A DNA stretch of 64,000 nt from Linnemannia schmuckeri (taxonomy: Eukaryota > Mortierellomycota > Mortierellomycetes > Mortierellales > Mortierellaceae): assembly GCA_029449235.1 (NCBI GenBank), contig JANATG010000003.1:2356001-2420000 (forward strand), written 5' to 3'. Below, in pieces: positions 46,855-58,901 of this stretch. The notes under the pieces are model-generated. The model was not told where the DNA came from. It was given only the letters and a program-made list of their open reading frames with translations, and did not search any database. The first letter of the stretch is position 1. The number at the start of each line of letters is the position of its first letter. The position numbers were made by a program, and so were the translations under genes.

Positions 46855-48546
46855 TCACGCATCGCCTCCTGTACCACCACTACCTACTCCTGTACCGCCT
46901 CCAGCTCCAACCTCGTCACTGCTGCTGCCGCTGCTATTGTCACTTCCATCGCTGTTGTCGATGTGAGTGTTGTTGCCCGGCCATGTCTTCCGCTCAAGAG
47001 TTCCATTATTTTCCTGCTCCAGGACCTGCTCATAGAACGAGACCACCTCTGGATGCAAGTACACATTCTTGTCGACCTAAACCCGTTCGGTCCAGTTTCC
47101 AAAGAGAACATGAACCACAACAGTAATGAGTCAGAGAGAGACAGAGAGAGTGGGAGAGTGGTGAGTTAACATGACTAAATATCAATTTGACGGACCGAAA
47201 TGAGCAGTAACGAAATACGACCAATGGTTGGCGTTCTCCATCGTCCTTCGTCACTTAGACCATATTTTAACCCCTCTTTCTGATTGAGCTACATGATCTC
47301 CTTCCTTCTTCTCCTCTTTTCTTCACGAAGAAGAAATCACCTTGTTTTCATAAGCGGAGCAAAATGTTAAACCAATGCGTGATCACTAAAAGCGCAACTA
47401 AAAGAGAAAGAAAAGAAGACTATTTACCTGGCCTCTTGCTTTGAGCAGTATCACTTGGGCCTCGAGGACGGTCAACTTGTAGCAGTAGACCAGCCAACAT
47501 AGAACCACCGTCGCGCTTCTACCACGTCCAGCTATTTCAACCAAATCAATGGTCCAAAAAGAAGCGACCCAAGGCGATGTTGATTGTAGATGTTAAAAAA
47601 TGGCTTTAGTAAATAAGTCAAATATATCAACAAAAAAGACCAACGCCTTGCCTTGATATCAAAAAAACAACACGTCCTTGTTCTCACATGGACAAAGTCT
47701 TCCATGTTTCTTACCTTTGCAGTGTACATAAATCGCTCCCCGCGTCTGCTCTGGCGGGCCCTCCCTCCACCCCCTCTCACACTTCTCAATAAACCTAACG
47801 CCCGCCCAAATATTTTCAACCGACGGCGTAGAAAAATCCCGCGTCGGCAACCAACACTGAAGAAGTCCCAACTCCTTCATGGTCTGAAGGTGTCCCTTAA
47901 ACTCTGCACACATGTTGACGATATCCTGAACCGCATGGTCGCGTTGGAGTTGGCGCAGAAGGTGTTGAGAGGGGACTGCGCCCAGGATGATACTTGTGTG
48001 AGGGACGGGGTCGAACCAGTGCCAATGTGTTATTGGCGAGAACACTGACGTTGCAAGCTAGAGGATGTGGCAGGTTGAGTAAGTGGGAGCTATGCTTAGT
48101 ATTAGGTTATGTGGGTCTCATGATACTCTTATGTGAAAGCCGCGTGACGGACACAAGTAAAAGGAGTATGCACATACGCGGTTGTAGTTGAGAGAAACGG
48201 TGTAGGCGAGCCAGTCGAATGTAGATTGAGGTGGGATTAAGGCTGCAGCCTGAGAGGGGTCTGCTCCATCCCCTTCGAAAGGCGGCTCTGCTGTCGCCGT
48301 CGTCATTGTTGCAGCATTGGCTGCAGTGTCTGGCTCTGAGGTCACAAAGTGGATGGATCTATCATCATCGTCGACGTCTCCTTCTGCAGCGACTACTGCT
48401 GCGCCCGTTGTTCCAGAGTCGTCTTGTGAGTCTGTTATTTCCATGGTGGGGGTGGTTGTGTTGGTTGAGATTATTCCCTTTCCGGGTGTAGGTCCTTGTG
48501 TTGTGCCCTCTGTGGTGAGATGGTCGAGCACTTGCGCCATTGCCAT
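46855..48546 (-). CDS. PTPMT1-like dual-specificity phosphatase
   Basis: Four exons (48174-48546, 47715-48044, 47428-47531, 46855-47076) give 342 residues. An acidic, Thr-rich N-terminal region (about 1-110) precedes the catalytic domain: NYNRVLFSPITHWHWFDPVP, SIILGAVPS, the TRDF general-acid region and the P-loop VHCKAGRGRSATVVLCWLVY, in which Cys and Arg are catalytic. The layout matches the PTPMT1 group, whose mitochondrial members dephosphorylate phosphatidylglycerophosphate in cardiolipin synthesis; others in this group act on proteins or phosphoinositides, so the substrate is uncertain. No obvious mitochondrial presequence is seen. The C-terminal tail is Ser/Gly/Asn-rich. Exon 1 uses a GTGCAT donor, chosen because it alone keeps the frame. 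It is divergent from the next gene across 454 bp. Confidence 0.75.
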
Positions 48547-49000
48547 TTCTTGTGTGATGCTGTTATTTGAATGAAAAAAAGAAAATAGGAATGCACAAGA
48601 GACAAGGAGAACAGGGACAGGAAGGACAGGGACAAGGAGGACAAAAAGAGACGAGCCAAGCCCAATTTTCCTTTTTTGTTCGTGTGCCTGACTTGCACAA
48701 AAAAAAACGTGACTTTGAAGTTGGAAAATGACGTCTTGAGCAGTTCATTCAAGATCGTTCTCACCCCACCGCATTTTCGACATTTCACTCAGGATTCTTT
48801 TCATCCCGACAACCACCGCGCAGACACCAGAACAAAGGGAAAATACATCAGCATCACACCACGATATATCAGCCAAGACAGGAACAGCGAGCCCATTACC
48901 CGACATAAACAGGAACACGAAGCAACTCTTTAACTTGTCACAGGAGAACAACTATCTACCAACCACCTCACCCAAACACCGCGACAGAGCATAGTAAATC

Positions 49001-50622
49001 ATGTCGGATAACGTGTACGCAAAAATATCGGAAAAGATGAAGAACGAGCGCTTCACGGATGAAGAGATCAAGATCGTCGAGAAGGCCAAGGAGCAGCTCT
49101 CCTCCTACAGTATGTACTTACACGCCCTTGGGATGTACTTCATAGCGGCAGGATCTGGTGCCGACTTCTCCGTACGGAGAGATATAGGATGACGAAGTAC
49201 TGACGTGTCCGCACGCTTGGGGGTTTTTTTCTTTCTATCATTATTACTCATTAGCCTCAGGAGGATCTGTCATTGGAGGAGCCGTAGGTCTCATGCTCGG
49301 TAAGCATCCCTTAACTTGCTTCAACCCACACACACCCGCACCATTTATCCTTGATAGTCGAAAACAAACAAGATTAATGATTCTCACACCGTTTTTTTTT
49401 CTAACTGCTATGATGCTAGCGAGGGCAAAGAACTTTAAAGGACTACAGGTGATGGCGATAGGCATGGGAGGCTTCTTGATTGGGTCGCAGATCGGCATTA
49501 TTATGGGCGCCATGGCCAGTGTCCGGACCATCCAGTCCATCCCCAATTTCCAACGCGTCATCAACATTGTCCAGGAAGTTCGGTAGGCATTTTTCTTTTC
49601 TTCTTCTTGAAGCAAACGCGGTGCATGACTTCAATATACAAGATCCGAGACATCGTAACAATTATTAACAGTGAAATATTGTTTTCAATTAATATGAACA
49701 TAGGGATGAAGGAGCAGTAGCAGCAGGAGGAGCGCCACGCGGTCCCAGACACAATGGACCGTTGCATCACGACCGTGCAGCAAGCACACCATCTGCAGGC
49801 ACACAACGGTTCCCAATTCAGCCGCGTCTGGGCTCAGAACTGATGACGGACGATGCGGTAGCGCAGCAGGTGCAGCCTGACCAGGGGTTCAAGGATGGGG
49901 ATGGGTACCATGGCGGACAGGATCCTGGTAGTGCTTCTGGTTCTAATGCCATTCGTCAAGATAGTGGTAAGACAATCATTTTTCCTTGATTTTATATCTT
50001 GTTTATGTTGTTTTGTTTTTGGAGTGAAGAGTGAGAAGGAAGAATGAGTTGGACGGGTGTCTTGATTGTAATTTGTTTTCAAGGGTCGGGGACAAAAGAA
50101 AGACGTGCAACGGCTCTCATGCACTTGTCACACATGCAATTAGAAAAATCGGCACTAAACACTAAATCACTCTCTGCTTTTCAACGTTTTTTTTTTTTTT
50201 TATTCTTTTCATGTTTTGAAATAGCATGGGCACATGTAGATCAAAGGGCTAAAGAACTGCACAACAGCTCAACAGGATGGTCCCAAATCCGGCAACAGAA
50301 TATGCCCCGCTCTGCTTGGAATAATGTCCGGGAAGGTCGCTCCCGTACTCGCTCTAATGAGCAATCCTCTGACGACTATGATGACCACGATCACCGCCAC
50401 CACGATGGTTTGGGTTCTGATTCCAAGCGCTCTACGACAACAGTATCATCGGCGAAGACCTCGAGCTGGGACCGAATTCGTAAGGGTGAGGCTGGTGGGG
50501 ATGGGTTTGCTGGTGTGAGTGGTAGTAGTGTGGCAGATGGACCGAGTGAGTTCCCGAGGACACGAGAGGATCTGGAGAACCGGCCTTCACGCCATAGGAA
50601 CCAATATGGCGATGCCATGTAG
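49001..50622 (+). CDS. Membrane protein with glycine-zipper hairpin (possibly OCIA-like)
   Basis: Five exons (49001-49109, 49255-49299, 49420-49582, 49704-49966, 50225-50622) give 325 residues. After a charged N-terminus (FTDEEIKIVEKAKEQLSSY) come two hydrophobic, glycine-spaced segments (SGGSVIGGAVGLMLA and GMGGFLIGSQIGIIMGAMAS) that could form a membrane hairpin, then SIPNFQRVINIVQEVR. The remaining 200 residues are polar and apparently disordered, rich in Ser, Arg, Asp and His. The arrangement recalls OCIA-domain proteins of mitochondria and endosomes, but the match is weak and I do not claim it. All introns are GT-AG and every junction keeps the frame. It shares its upstream region with the divergent PTPMT1-like gene. 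Confidence 0.75.
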
Positions 50623-51646
50623 CCCTCTTTCTCTCTCTCTTCGTTTCTTCTTTTTTCCTCGATCCTTCCTTCTCTTTTGTTCATAGACACTCCAGCCCTA
50701 TAAATATATGCACAAAAAACCACTGGTGTTTTTTTGTTGTTTCGTATCAATTGGTCGTAATTCATGTCAGCTTTGGGACCCTTATCGTGTGATACCATTG
50801 CATGCTGTGTTGTTACCGTCGGGGAGGAAAAAAAAAAAAAAAAGAAAGAACCAAATTATCCAATTATCATACCCATCTCAAGCTTCTCCCTTTGTATGTA
50901 ATTAAAAAAAATAAAAAATAAAAAATAATGCAATTTACGTTAGGATGGGCTGGGCTGCGCGGGAAGAGAAAAAAGGAGAGGGCTGAATATGGCAAATACC
51001 AGGCCCTGGGTCCCTGAGGGCCTCCGCTCGATTTGTGCAACCTCCTATGTCCTTCTCCCAAAATAAGAATGGACCACCTGCGCGTTTTTCCCTATTTGAA
51101 AAAAAAAAAAAAAAAAATCTATCCAGTCCCTTTCCCCAGCAAAAAATCTTTCTTGTCGTTTTTGTCTCTTGCGCAAGTGTTACGGCGCGAGGTTCACGCC
51201 TACATCTATTTGTTGTTCCATTCCAGGTTTAATCAGGAAAGAGTAGACAGAACAGGCGAGAAGAAAAAGAGAGAAGTGCTCTCATAGTGGCAAAACACAA
51301 AAAGCGGATGGTGGCAATAAAAAAAAAAAAAGTGAGAGCACACGATTGCCACCACCTCCCGCTATCTAACAAGAACAAACAACTCGTACGTAGCCAGTGA
51401 ACAGCATGGTGAAAAAAGTTGGTCAGCAAACGACAATCGACAGAGAAAGCACGATGAGAATGTATTGGTATAAGAGGTAGCTATGGCCTCTGTTGTTTTA
51501 ATGACATGAAGTAATGGAGAGAAACATGGAGGAAAAGTATGTAAGAGATTGACATCGTATAACCTCAGACGATGATTTCAAAAAAAAAAAAAAAAGTATG
51601 GGAACTACACTAATAAAACAAGCAGATTAATCAACTTCTTTCTCCT
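50623..51646. other. Intergenic region, 3' ends of two genes
   Basis: Convergent 3' flanks with A/T runs near 50827-50842, 51100-51117 and 51580-51595. No gene is supported. Confidence 0.5.
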
Positions 51647-53359
51647 CTAATGCTCCAACGGTGAATAACTGGAAGTGGGTGCCCCCCTCCGGTAGTCGAC
51701 GCTAGGCTTCTTCTTTTGGGTCAAGGATCGTCCAAGCTTGGACTTGGCCATCCATCCACCAATGCCGTTGCCGCTACTACCCCTCCGGCTGGGTGCCGTC
51801 GCTGTGTATGGGAACAAAGTCTGGATAGGGAACTGGATAAACAGCAACGTCAGGAAACGTTCCGTCTCCTCGGCCAGTTCGGGTTCGAGACATGAAGGTG
51901 CTGCTGTGGCTGCTGCTGAAGTGGGTGACATGGGTACGCCGCCTGTGGTTTGAGAGTGTGTGTTATTGTGGTTGTTATCAAGAATTGTTCGAGTGCCGAG
52001 CTGATAAGTCATCGAGGCAGGAACAGGTGGTGGAGGGGCAACGGGAGGGAGAGGACCCCATCCCTCAGGCGGAGGTCGAACGACTGTTGGTTTGCGCTTG
52101 AGTTTGCCACTGTCCTTTGAGTCGATTCCAGAGAGGGGCGAGGGTTCCGGGATGAGCGAACGCAGGTTGGGTCCCGACTTGATGGCTGGAAGAGGCACAA
52201 AACCACCGCCTGCCGTCGCAGGGGGTTGGGCTGAAGCAACGTGGGCAATGCGGGTCGAGGGGACAGGGGGTGGAGGGGGTTGCTGTCCAGTCAGGGCAGC
52301 TTGCCGAACCTGCTCCTGGTAAATCTTTTCCTGTTGCTGCTGAACTCGTTGGGGGTAGTTGGGTGGGAGGAGGTCAACCTTGTACATCATCTCCCACGAA
52401 GGAGGCCCGTGAGCGGCACCCTCCATGACAATGGGGACCAGGGGGTCCAAAAGGGGTTGAGAGGGGAAGAAGGGAGTGTCGACCATGGCCGAGGTGGTGG
52501 GAGAGACGCGATAATAGCCCTTGTCCTTGATGTCGAGTTCAAAAGGGCGTCCGAGGAGGGTCGTTGCGCGCTCAAGGTCTCGCTCGGTCATAGATTCGAC
52601 GCCCTCGCGAGAAGGCTCAAAACCGCCGAGTTTGAAGATGGGATGGTGGGATCCGTGGGGGGTGACAAGGGTCAAGGCTTGGACGACAGGGCGGGCCAGG
52701 GCCGAGTTTTCAAAGTAGCGTCTGGATTTGAGTTGGGACGCTCTAAAGACAGCTTGGAGTGAGGCCGGGTCGAGGTGCTGGAAGATGAACTCGAGCGAGA
52801 AGACGGCCTTGCGTTCCTGACAGAGGGTGGCCTTGAGGACGGTGCGCTGGAGGATGAGAGTCAGAGTCTTGGCGGTGATGGCTCGGCAGCGTCGGGAGAG
52901 GTGGGAGAACTCCATAAGCTGGTCAAAGTTGAGGTTGCGGGCGATACGGATGAGGATGGGATCGTCGAGACGGAGGAGGGGCGAAGCAGACTTGCCAGAG
53001 TGCTGAAGGATGGGCACCTGAGGGATAGGGGGGACAGTGCCCTGGGTGTATTGACCGGGAAGGCGATTTTGACGACGGAAGAGCGAGAGCGAACGACCGA
53101 CACGAGCAGAGGAAGAAGGGACGGAGGATGCGTTTGACTGGAGTTGGAGCTGGTGCTGGGTCTGGGGCTCGTATGAGGCCGAGGATGGTTGGTTTTCGTA
53201 GGGTTGGGGGGGGATTGAGTTTGATTCGTCGTCGTTTTGGGCAAAAGAGTTGTTGGGGTCGTAGGACATTGCGCGGCGATGACTGTCGACGGAGGATGCG
53301 GAGTAAGCTCTGCGGTCCATGGTCAGCTGAGGGTTGGGGGTCTGCTGGGCCATCATCAT
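51647..53359 (-). CDS. Single-exon protein with F-box-like motif
   Basis: This is an uninterrupted 570-residue frame, unusual among the intron-rich neighbours. The N-terminal 110 residues are Ser/Gln/Asn-rich. At about residues 125-165 a segment LRLDDPILIRIARNLNFDQ with LMEFSHLSRRCRAITA resembles an F-box (a motif that binds Skp1 in ubiquitin ligases), followed by helical sequence up to about 330. The C-terminal part is Pro-rich (PPPPPVP) with a basic end (SKLGRSLTQKKKPS). The function is otherwise unknown. Three ATGs in a row open the frame; the next in-frame ATG, 13 codons on (MDRRAYS), is also possible. Frame length and conserved-looking core support coding. Confidence 0.7.
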   Translation of the reverse strand: MMMAQQTPNPQLTMDRRAYSASSVDSHRRAMSYDPNNSFAQNDDESNSIPPQPYENQPSSASYEPQTQHQLQLQSNASSVPSSSARVGRSLSLFRRQNRLPGQYTQGTVPPIPQVPILQHSGKSASPLLRLDDPILIRIARNLNFDQLMEFSHLSRRCRAITAKTLTLILQRTVLKATLCQERKAVFSLEFIFQHLDPASLQAVFRASQLKSRRYFENSALARPVVQALTLVTPHGSHHPIFKLGGFEPSREGVESMTERDLERATTLLGRPFELDIKDKGYYRVSPTTSAMVDTPFFPSQPLLDPLVPIVMEGAAHGPPSWEMMYKVDLLPPNYPQRVQQQQEKIYQEQVRQAALTGQQPPPPPVPSTRIAHVASAQPPATAGGGFVPLPAIKSGPNLRSLIPEPSPLSGIDSKDSGKLKRKPTVVRPPPEGWGPLPPVAPPPPVPASMTYQLGTRTILDNNHNNTHSQTTGGVPMSPTSAAATAAPSCLEPELAEETERFLTLLFIQFPIQTLFPYTATAPSRRGSSGNGIGGWMAKSKLGRSLTQKKKPSVDYRRGAPTSSYSPLEH

Positions 53360-53570
53360 TGCGGATCAAACTTGGCTGTGTGTGTGAGTGATGAAGAGAG
53401 GGGAATGAAGGGATGGGAATAAGGAGAGAAGAAAAAGTATATACGGAAGTTGGAAGAAGAGAAGAGAAGGGGATGACGGAGAGAAAGAGGCGATGGACAA
53501 AGAGAGAAGAGGAAGTAAGAAGGGAAGAGAAGGGAGAGTAAGAGTGAATAAAAGAAGGGAAAAAATAATA

Positions 53571-53594
53571 AGAACTAGAACTAGAACTAGAACA
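53571..53594. repeat. AGAACT hexanucleotide repeat
   Basis: Four near-perfect AGAACT units in the upstream region of the F-box-like gene, followed by diverged AGAACA copies. Confidence 0.85.
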
Positions 53595-54233
53595 AGCACA
53601 AGAACAAGGACGAGAGAGAGGGAGAATAAGAATAGAAAACACGGAGGAGGGATTTGCACGGGTCCAGGACGAGGGGAAGGGAAGGGAAGGTGTGCGAGGG
53701 CGTGTATTTGTCCGCATGGATACTTGGCGATGATGGATATGGATATTATTGCCCCCTTGTTAAAATGTGCCTCTTTTCTTTTTTTGTTCATTTTGCACTT
53801 GCGAAATGACGGATTATGTGTCTCTCCTGTTTGCCATCATTACTCTTGGCGGGCTACCTTCTTAGACCACTTTTCACTTTTCTGTTGGCTGAAGGTATGG
53901 TGGATACATACATTGAAATGTATGTCTGCGCTGTCTGTCTGTCTGTCTGAAGTTCTTTATAAAATAAATGTGGTAGTGGTAAATATATGTGTGGGGAAAA
54001 AAAAAAAAAAAAAAAAAAAAAAGAGAGCGAGTCAAAAATAAACGACCATGACGCACAGATGGCAATCGCACCCAAACAAAGACGGACGGACAGGTCAAAG
54101 ACACAAACTCGCATACACAAGGGGGTTTCTTTCTTCGACTGAAGAGTCACGGAAAAGGATACATTTCTCAGCTCGTGAACAGCAACAGGAAGTAGTAAGC
54201 TGTGGGCTGAGGAGGGAAGAAAGAAAGGAAAGG

Positions 54234-54287
54234 AACAAGAAAGGAAGGGAACAAGAAAGGAAGGGAGCAAGAAAGGAAGGGAACAAG
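54234..54287. repeat. 16-bp tandem repeat, 3.4 copies
   Basis: The unit AACAAGAAAGGAAGGG is repeated three times with one substitution (AGCAAG in copy three), plus a partial fourth copy. It is purine-rich. Confidence 0.9.
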
Positions 54288-55002
54288 CAGAGGAAGAGGA
54301 AGGAGACAGAGACCGAAAAAAAAAGAGCTCAATGAAAGGGGTCTCTTGACTCGTGATGTCTGTCAATCAATGAACAACAATAAAATGAATAGCAACTACA
54401 TGCACCACAGCAAGAAAGACAAAGAAGAAAAAAAAGGAGGGAGGACCAGGATGTCCGGTCATCCACTCGATCCTCCACGCGCCACGGCGTCCCTCTTGTT
54501 TTCTTTTTTGTCTCACGGATCACCATTTCTTCCTTCTTTTTGTTACTACATTCTTCAGTTCTTCACTATGATCACAATGATGTATCTGGCAATGTCAATG
54601 ACATACTGTATGATCCATTGGAACACGAAGAGCACTAGATGCGTCGCAGCATACACCAATTGCTGCAGAATACGGAAAAAAAAAAAAAAAAAAAAAAAAA
54701 GAGCGTCAATGCATAGCAAAAGGAGCGCTGGCCCCATTGTAGGGTACGGACCACACATTTCCAGGAGAACAACGGACAATTTTTCCCACCTAGTGCATGA
54801 GTCTTTTCTCCAGTCTGGTTGAAAATGGAATCCCATCCGCCCCCTTGTATCCAGTCATTTTTCTTGTCTGATCGGTGTTAAGTGATCACTGACCTCCAAA
54901 TCAGTCAATGCTCCCTACATCCATCATCAGCAGCGGACATCAATGCATCACTGACAACGTCTTCAACGAAAGAGAACGCTGTCAAAGGAACAAAAAGATG
55001 GC

Positions 55003-55039
<37 letters not shown>

Positions 55040-55347
55040 CGCCATTTTGGGCTGTCGCTCACCACAAACACCCAGGTATTCCCAGGCAGGCTGAACCTTG
55101 ACTCTTTCCTTGTCTTTTGGGCGCAGGGACAAGGAGAAGAAGGTGTGCCTCAGCCATAGTGCTATACTACTCTTTCTACTCCATGATTACTATTTGAGCA
55201 CATATAGTACGTAGCAACAGCCATTTTGCACAAGCAACGATCAATGACGATGGGTCATGTGTCCTTTTTGTTCTTTGTCCGTTGAGCAACAAAGTGGACA
55301 AGAAAACAAAGTTGAGCAAGCAAATAAGAAAGATGATTTTGCCCGCT

Positions 55348-55402
55348 CCACCTACCACCCACCTACCACCCACCTACCAGCCACCTCCCAGCCACCTTCC
55401 TA
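55348..55402. repeat. 11-bp tandem repeat, five copies
   Basis: Units of CCACCTACCAC with increasing substitutions (last copies CCACCTCCCAG and CCACCTTCCTA), in the upstream region of the trimethyllysine dioxygenase gene. Confidence 0.9.
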
Positions 55403-55730
55403 CCACGCTACCCCCAACATCAACACCAACCTCAGAATTCATCCACAGAAAGCAAGCAATCAGCAATGTTCGTCGACCGCATTGCCTTTTCGGGATTGAC
55501 TTGTTCGATTGCACCACCCTTAACTATCACTTCAATCATCCAGTATCCTTGTTGTCCGACGATGAAACAATGCTCTCTTCCCTCCCTCGCACCGCTTGCT
55601 TTGGCGTCATTTCGACTTTCCGTCCTCTTCTCCTCTTCTTTTTTTTTTTTTCTTTCCTCGTTCATTCCATCTCTCGTCTCATTCAATCCATCTTCCCTCC
55701 CTCCCCTCATCAACAACAGCAACCCCAACT

Positions 55731-58346
55731 ATGACTCTCTTATTCCGCACACTCCTCTCACCCGCCAAAGCTGCAGCTCAACGGTAATCCTCGCATCCTC
55801 TTTGTGTCACACCTAAAGCAGAGCGTCCCCTTCCTGCACTTCCCGCCTTCTGCCAGCTTCTCCTTTTTTTCCTTGGCACTATTAACTGACCCTAATTGCC
55901 CTCCTTTTTCTCCTATTTCTTATTTTACTTCTCTTACGGTCGTGAACCTGCTTCAATCAATCATGGACACCATCAATATATTCCTACTATTAGGCTGCCA
56001 ATGCTACAGAGATCGTCGTTGAGCACAGTAGCATCTGCTTCGATTCCCTCCAGATCCCAGACTCTCCTCCACTCTCTCCCTCGCCAAACCCGTGCTACTC
56101 TCTTCCAATCACCCAATTACCTCTCCCACGCAACTCATCGCCATTATTCCACAGTAAAGTATCATTTCCACATCAGTTTCTTTTTTCCATTTGTACTCAC
56201 GGATCCAATGTTTTTCTTTTGCATTGTGTTCAATTTTGTCTTGTTGCTCTGTTAACTAACAAACTGTGATGACAACGTGTGCATTTGTAAACAAATAGGA
56301 GTTAAGCGGGAATAAGGCACAAGTTGATATCAAGGACCAGAGCAGCGCCAGTGTTGTCGACTCTTCCAAGGTTCATCTTCGTTGGAAGGACGGAACCACC
56401 AGCCGCTTGTAAGGAAACTTTTTGACTGAAATCGCTGCGGACGAAGATACGGATCGAAGAATTAGTTTCATTGCTAACTTAACCTCTTTTCATACATGAT
56501 AAAACCTTTTGCGTAGCCATTCGTTCTGGCTTCGTGACCATTGCCACTGCCCTGAGTGCTATCACTCTGTCACCAAGCAGCGCCTCGTCAACACCTTCAA
56601 GGTAGCAAGTCCAAGTCAACATTATTCTTTTTTCCCGCGCGTGTCCTCCCCTCCTTTCCGAGCCGGGATATGTTCCAAATGAAGCATCGAACAACAACAA
56701 CGCCATGTAGGATCAATTTCCTTTTAGCACGAGGGTTGGACGGCTAATTTAGTCCGTGTCTCTCTTTTCTCTCTTTTTTTTTTTTTTACTCCCTTCCCCC
56801 CCTGCAGATCCCACGCGATATCAAGCCAAAGTCTGTCTCCCTCACTTCCACAGGCATGGATATCACCTGTAAGTGCGCAATAACTGAACCGGACACGTTT
56901 TGGAAGTAATATGCAGTGTAACTCAATGTTGCCAGTATCTACTAACACCGCATCAATTGCTTATTAACAACGTGTAGGGGATCACGAAAATCACAAGAGT
57001 CATTACCCATTCACCTGGTTGAACAAGCATTCGTACGACCCCAAGATCACAGACCCTTACCTTCCCGAAGGAGCTCCGTATGTAGCCTCATGGACTCAAT
57101 TGTATCTTTGAAATTCTCGATACGAGCCATTGGATTGCTTCCTAGGTTTTCACACATATCCTTTTTTTTTATTTCAACCAACTAGTAAGAAGACATGGGA
57201 CAACTCGATTGCGTCCAACTTGCCAGAAGTCGCATATAAGGATGTCATGGAATCGGACAAGGGTCTTGCAGAATGGCTCAACAACATTGTGAGTTCTCAG
57301 GATTTGAAGGAGCATTGGAGTAAGTGGAGTTAGTTGAGATCTGTGCTTAACATGGCCCATTTTTTTTTTGTCATTTCAATTAGCATGTCTATGGATTCTC
57401 GTTTGTCAGCGGAGTGCCCGTTACAACCGAAGCTACTGAGGATCTGGCCAAGCGCATTTCCTTTATTCGTGAGACGCACTATGGTGAGTGCCTTCGTCTC
57501 GTACTCAACGCGGATCTTGCTTGCATTGTTGTTCCAACTCAAATACGCCACTTAATCTAACCAATTGACATTTTATTGAACTCATATAGGCGGTTTTTGG
57601 GACTTCACATCGGACCTTGGCCATGGAGACACTGCATACACGGATCTCGCCCTCGGCGCTCACACCGACACCACCTATTTCACTGATCCCGTCGGGTATG
57701 TCTCATCTTTTGAACAAAAAAATAAAAAAAATTGGTGGCAAATTATTTATCAGCACCCAATCGTTGTACAAAAGCACTCACTAATCTCACACATTCTTAC
57801 TATTACCACCAATGTAGTCTCCAGATGTTCCATTTGTTGCACCACGACGGCGAAGGCGGCCACAACCTAATGGTCGACGGCTTCCACTGCGCAAAGATCC
57901 TTAAAGAACGCCACCCAGCCTCATACAAACTCCTTTCCGAAATCGGAATCCCCGCTCACTCTGCAGGAGATCTCTCGACCCACATCGTTCCCTCCCCTCG
58001 CCGAAACCCCATCCTCAATCATGACCCCGTAACCCGGGACCTTGTCCAAGTGCGTTTCAACAATGATGATCGCTCGACGATGGATCATTTAGAACCCCAT
58101 CAGGTAGATGCCTTCTATGAGGCCTTATTTGATTGGAATAAGGTCCTCACGGATGAGAAGAACTTGTTGTGGACAAAGTTTCAGCCGGGACGGGTGCTGA
58201 TTTTCGATAACTGGAGGTGTTTGCATGGTCGGTCGGCATTCACGGGTAAGAGGCGGATGTGTGGAGCTTATACCAACTGGGACGATTATAGATCGAGGTG
58301 GAGAACTTTGAACACCTCTGCTGAGCAGCTTGCTGAGGACTTGTGA
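55731..58346 (+). CDS. TMLHE: Trimethyllysine dioxygenase (carnitine biosynthesis)
   Basis: This Fe(II)/2-oxoglutarate enzyme hydroxylates N6-trimethyllysine, the first step of carnitine synthesis, in mitochondria. Ten exons (55731-55783, 55994-56153, 56299-56408, 56517-56601, 56808-56868, 56978-57077, 57186-57288, 57384-57483, 57590-57695, 57818-58346) give 468 residues, in frame throughout. A long basic, Ser-rich presequence (about 1-70) fits mitochondrial import. The N-terminal zinc-type motif is FWLRDHCHCPECYH. The catalytic domain has FIRETHYGGFWDFTSD, the iron ligands in AHTDTTYF (near residue 280) and the distal His in IFDNWRCLHGRSAFTG (near 429). HTDTTYF and IRETHYG favour TMLHE over gamma-butyrobetaine dioxygenase. 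An internal ATG at 56001 would shorten the presequence only. Confidence 0.92.
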
Positions 58347-58866
58347 GTTTGAGAGGTTATAGATGCTGATAGAATTAGACCCTTTAGAGATATAAAAAAT
58401 CATAGTGCATTCATTCTTTTGAAAATTGTAAAAAACATATCCATTTATTCGGTGGCTCTCTCACCCACGACGGCGGCGGGTGGCAGGGATAGTTTTTGAA
58501 AGCAAGTGGAAGACAGCTCATTCCCATTCCAGAAGCCACTCCTCCTGATTCGGCTGCGTTTGTGGTTAGGGCTGAAGACTCTTGCGGCGGTCATAATTAA
58601 ACCCCCGTTCCGCGTCCAGGGCACTCGTTGTGTAGCTGTAGCTGTCTAGATGCCTCTTTTTTTAAAAAAAAAAAATGTCATGAATGATAATAAAAGATAA
58701 ACAGCCAAACCTTTATGATCAGCAATGCGGTCTTGATGAGATAGCGCCAAGGATCCTCGACTTTTCTGTTCATTGATAAGTCAGTACCGACGACAACGGC
58801 CTTTATTTCTTTGCCTCTCCCTGCACGTTTCTACCATTTGTATGTCCAACATTTGTATGTCCAAAA

Positions 58867-58901
<35 letters not shown>

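Larger units (their letters stand above)
53360..55730. other. Repeat-rich intergenic region
   Basis: 2.4 kb between divergent genes, holding the hexanucleotide, 16-bp and 11-bp repeats listed separately, A26 (53997-54022), A25 (54676-54700) and T35 (55005-55039). A possible small spliced minus-strand gene (54555-55157) is discussed as a finding. No gene is firmly supported. Confidence 0.5.

Noticed and set aside
54346..54822. 158-residue plus-strand frame with hydrophobic segment
   Set aside because: It runs through an A25 tract (poly-Lys) and shows no conserved feature.
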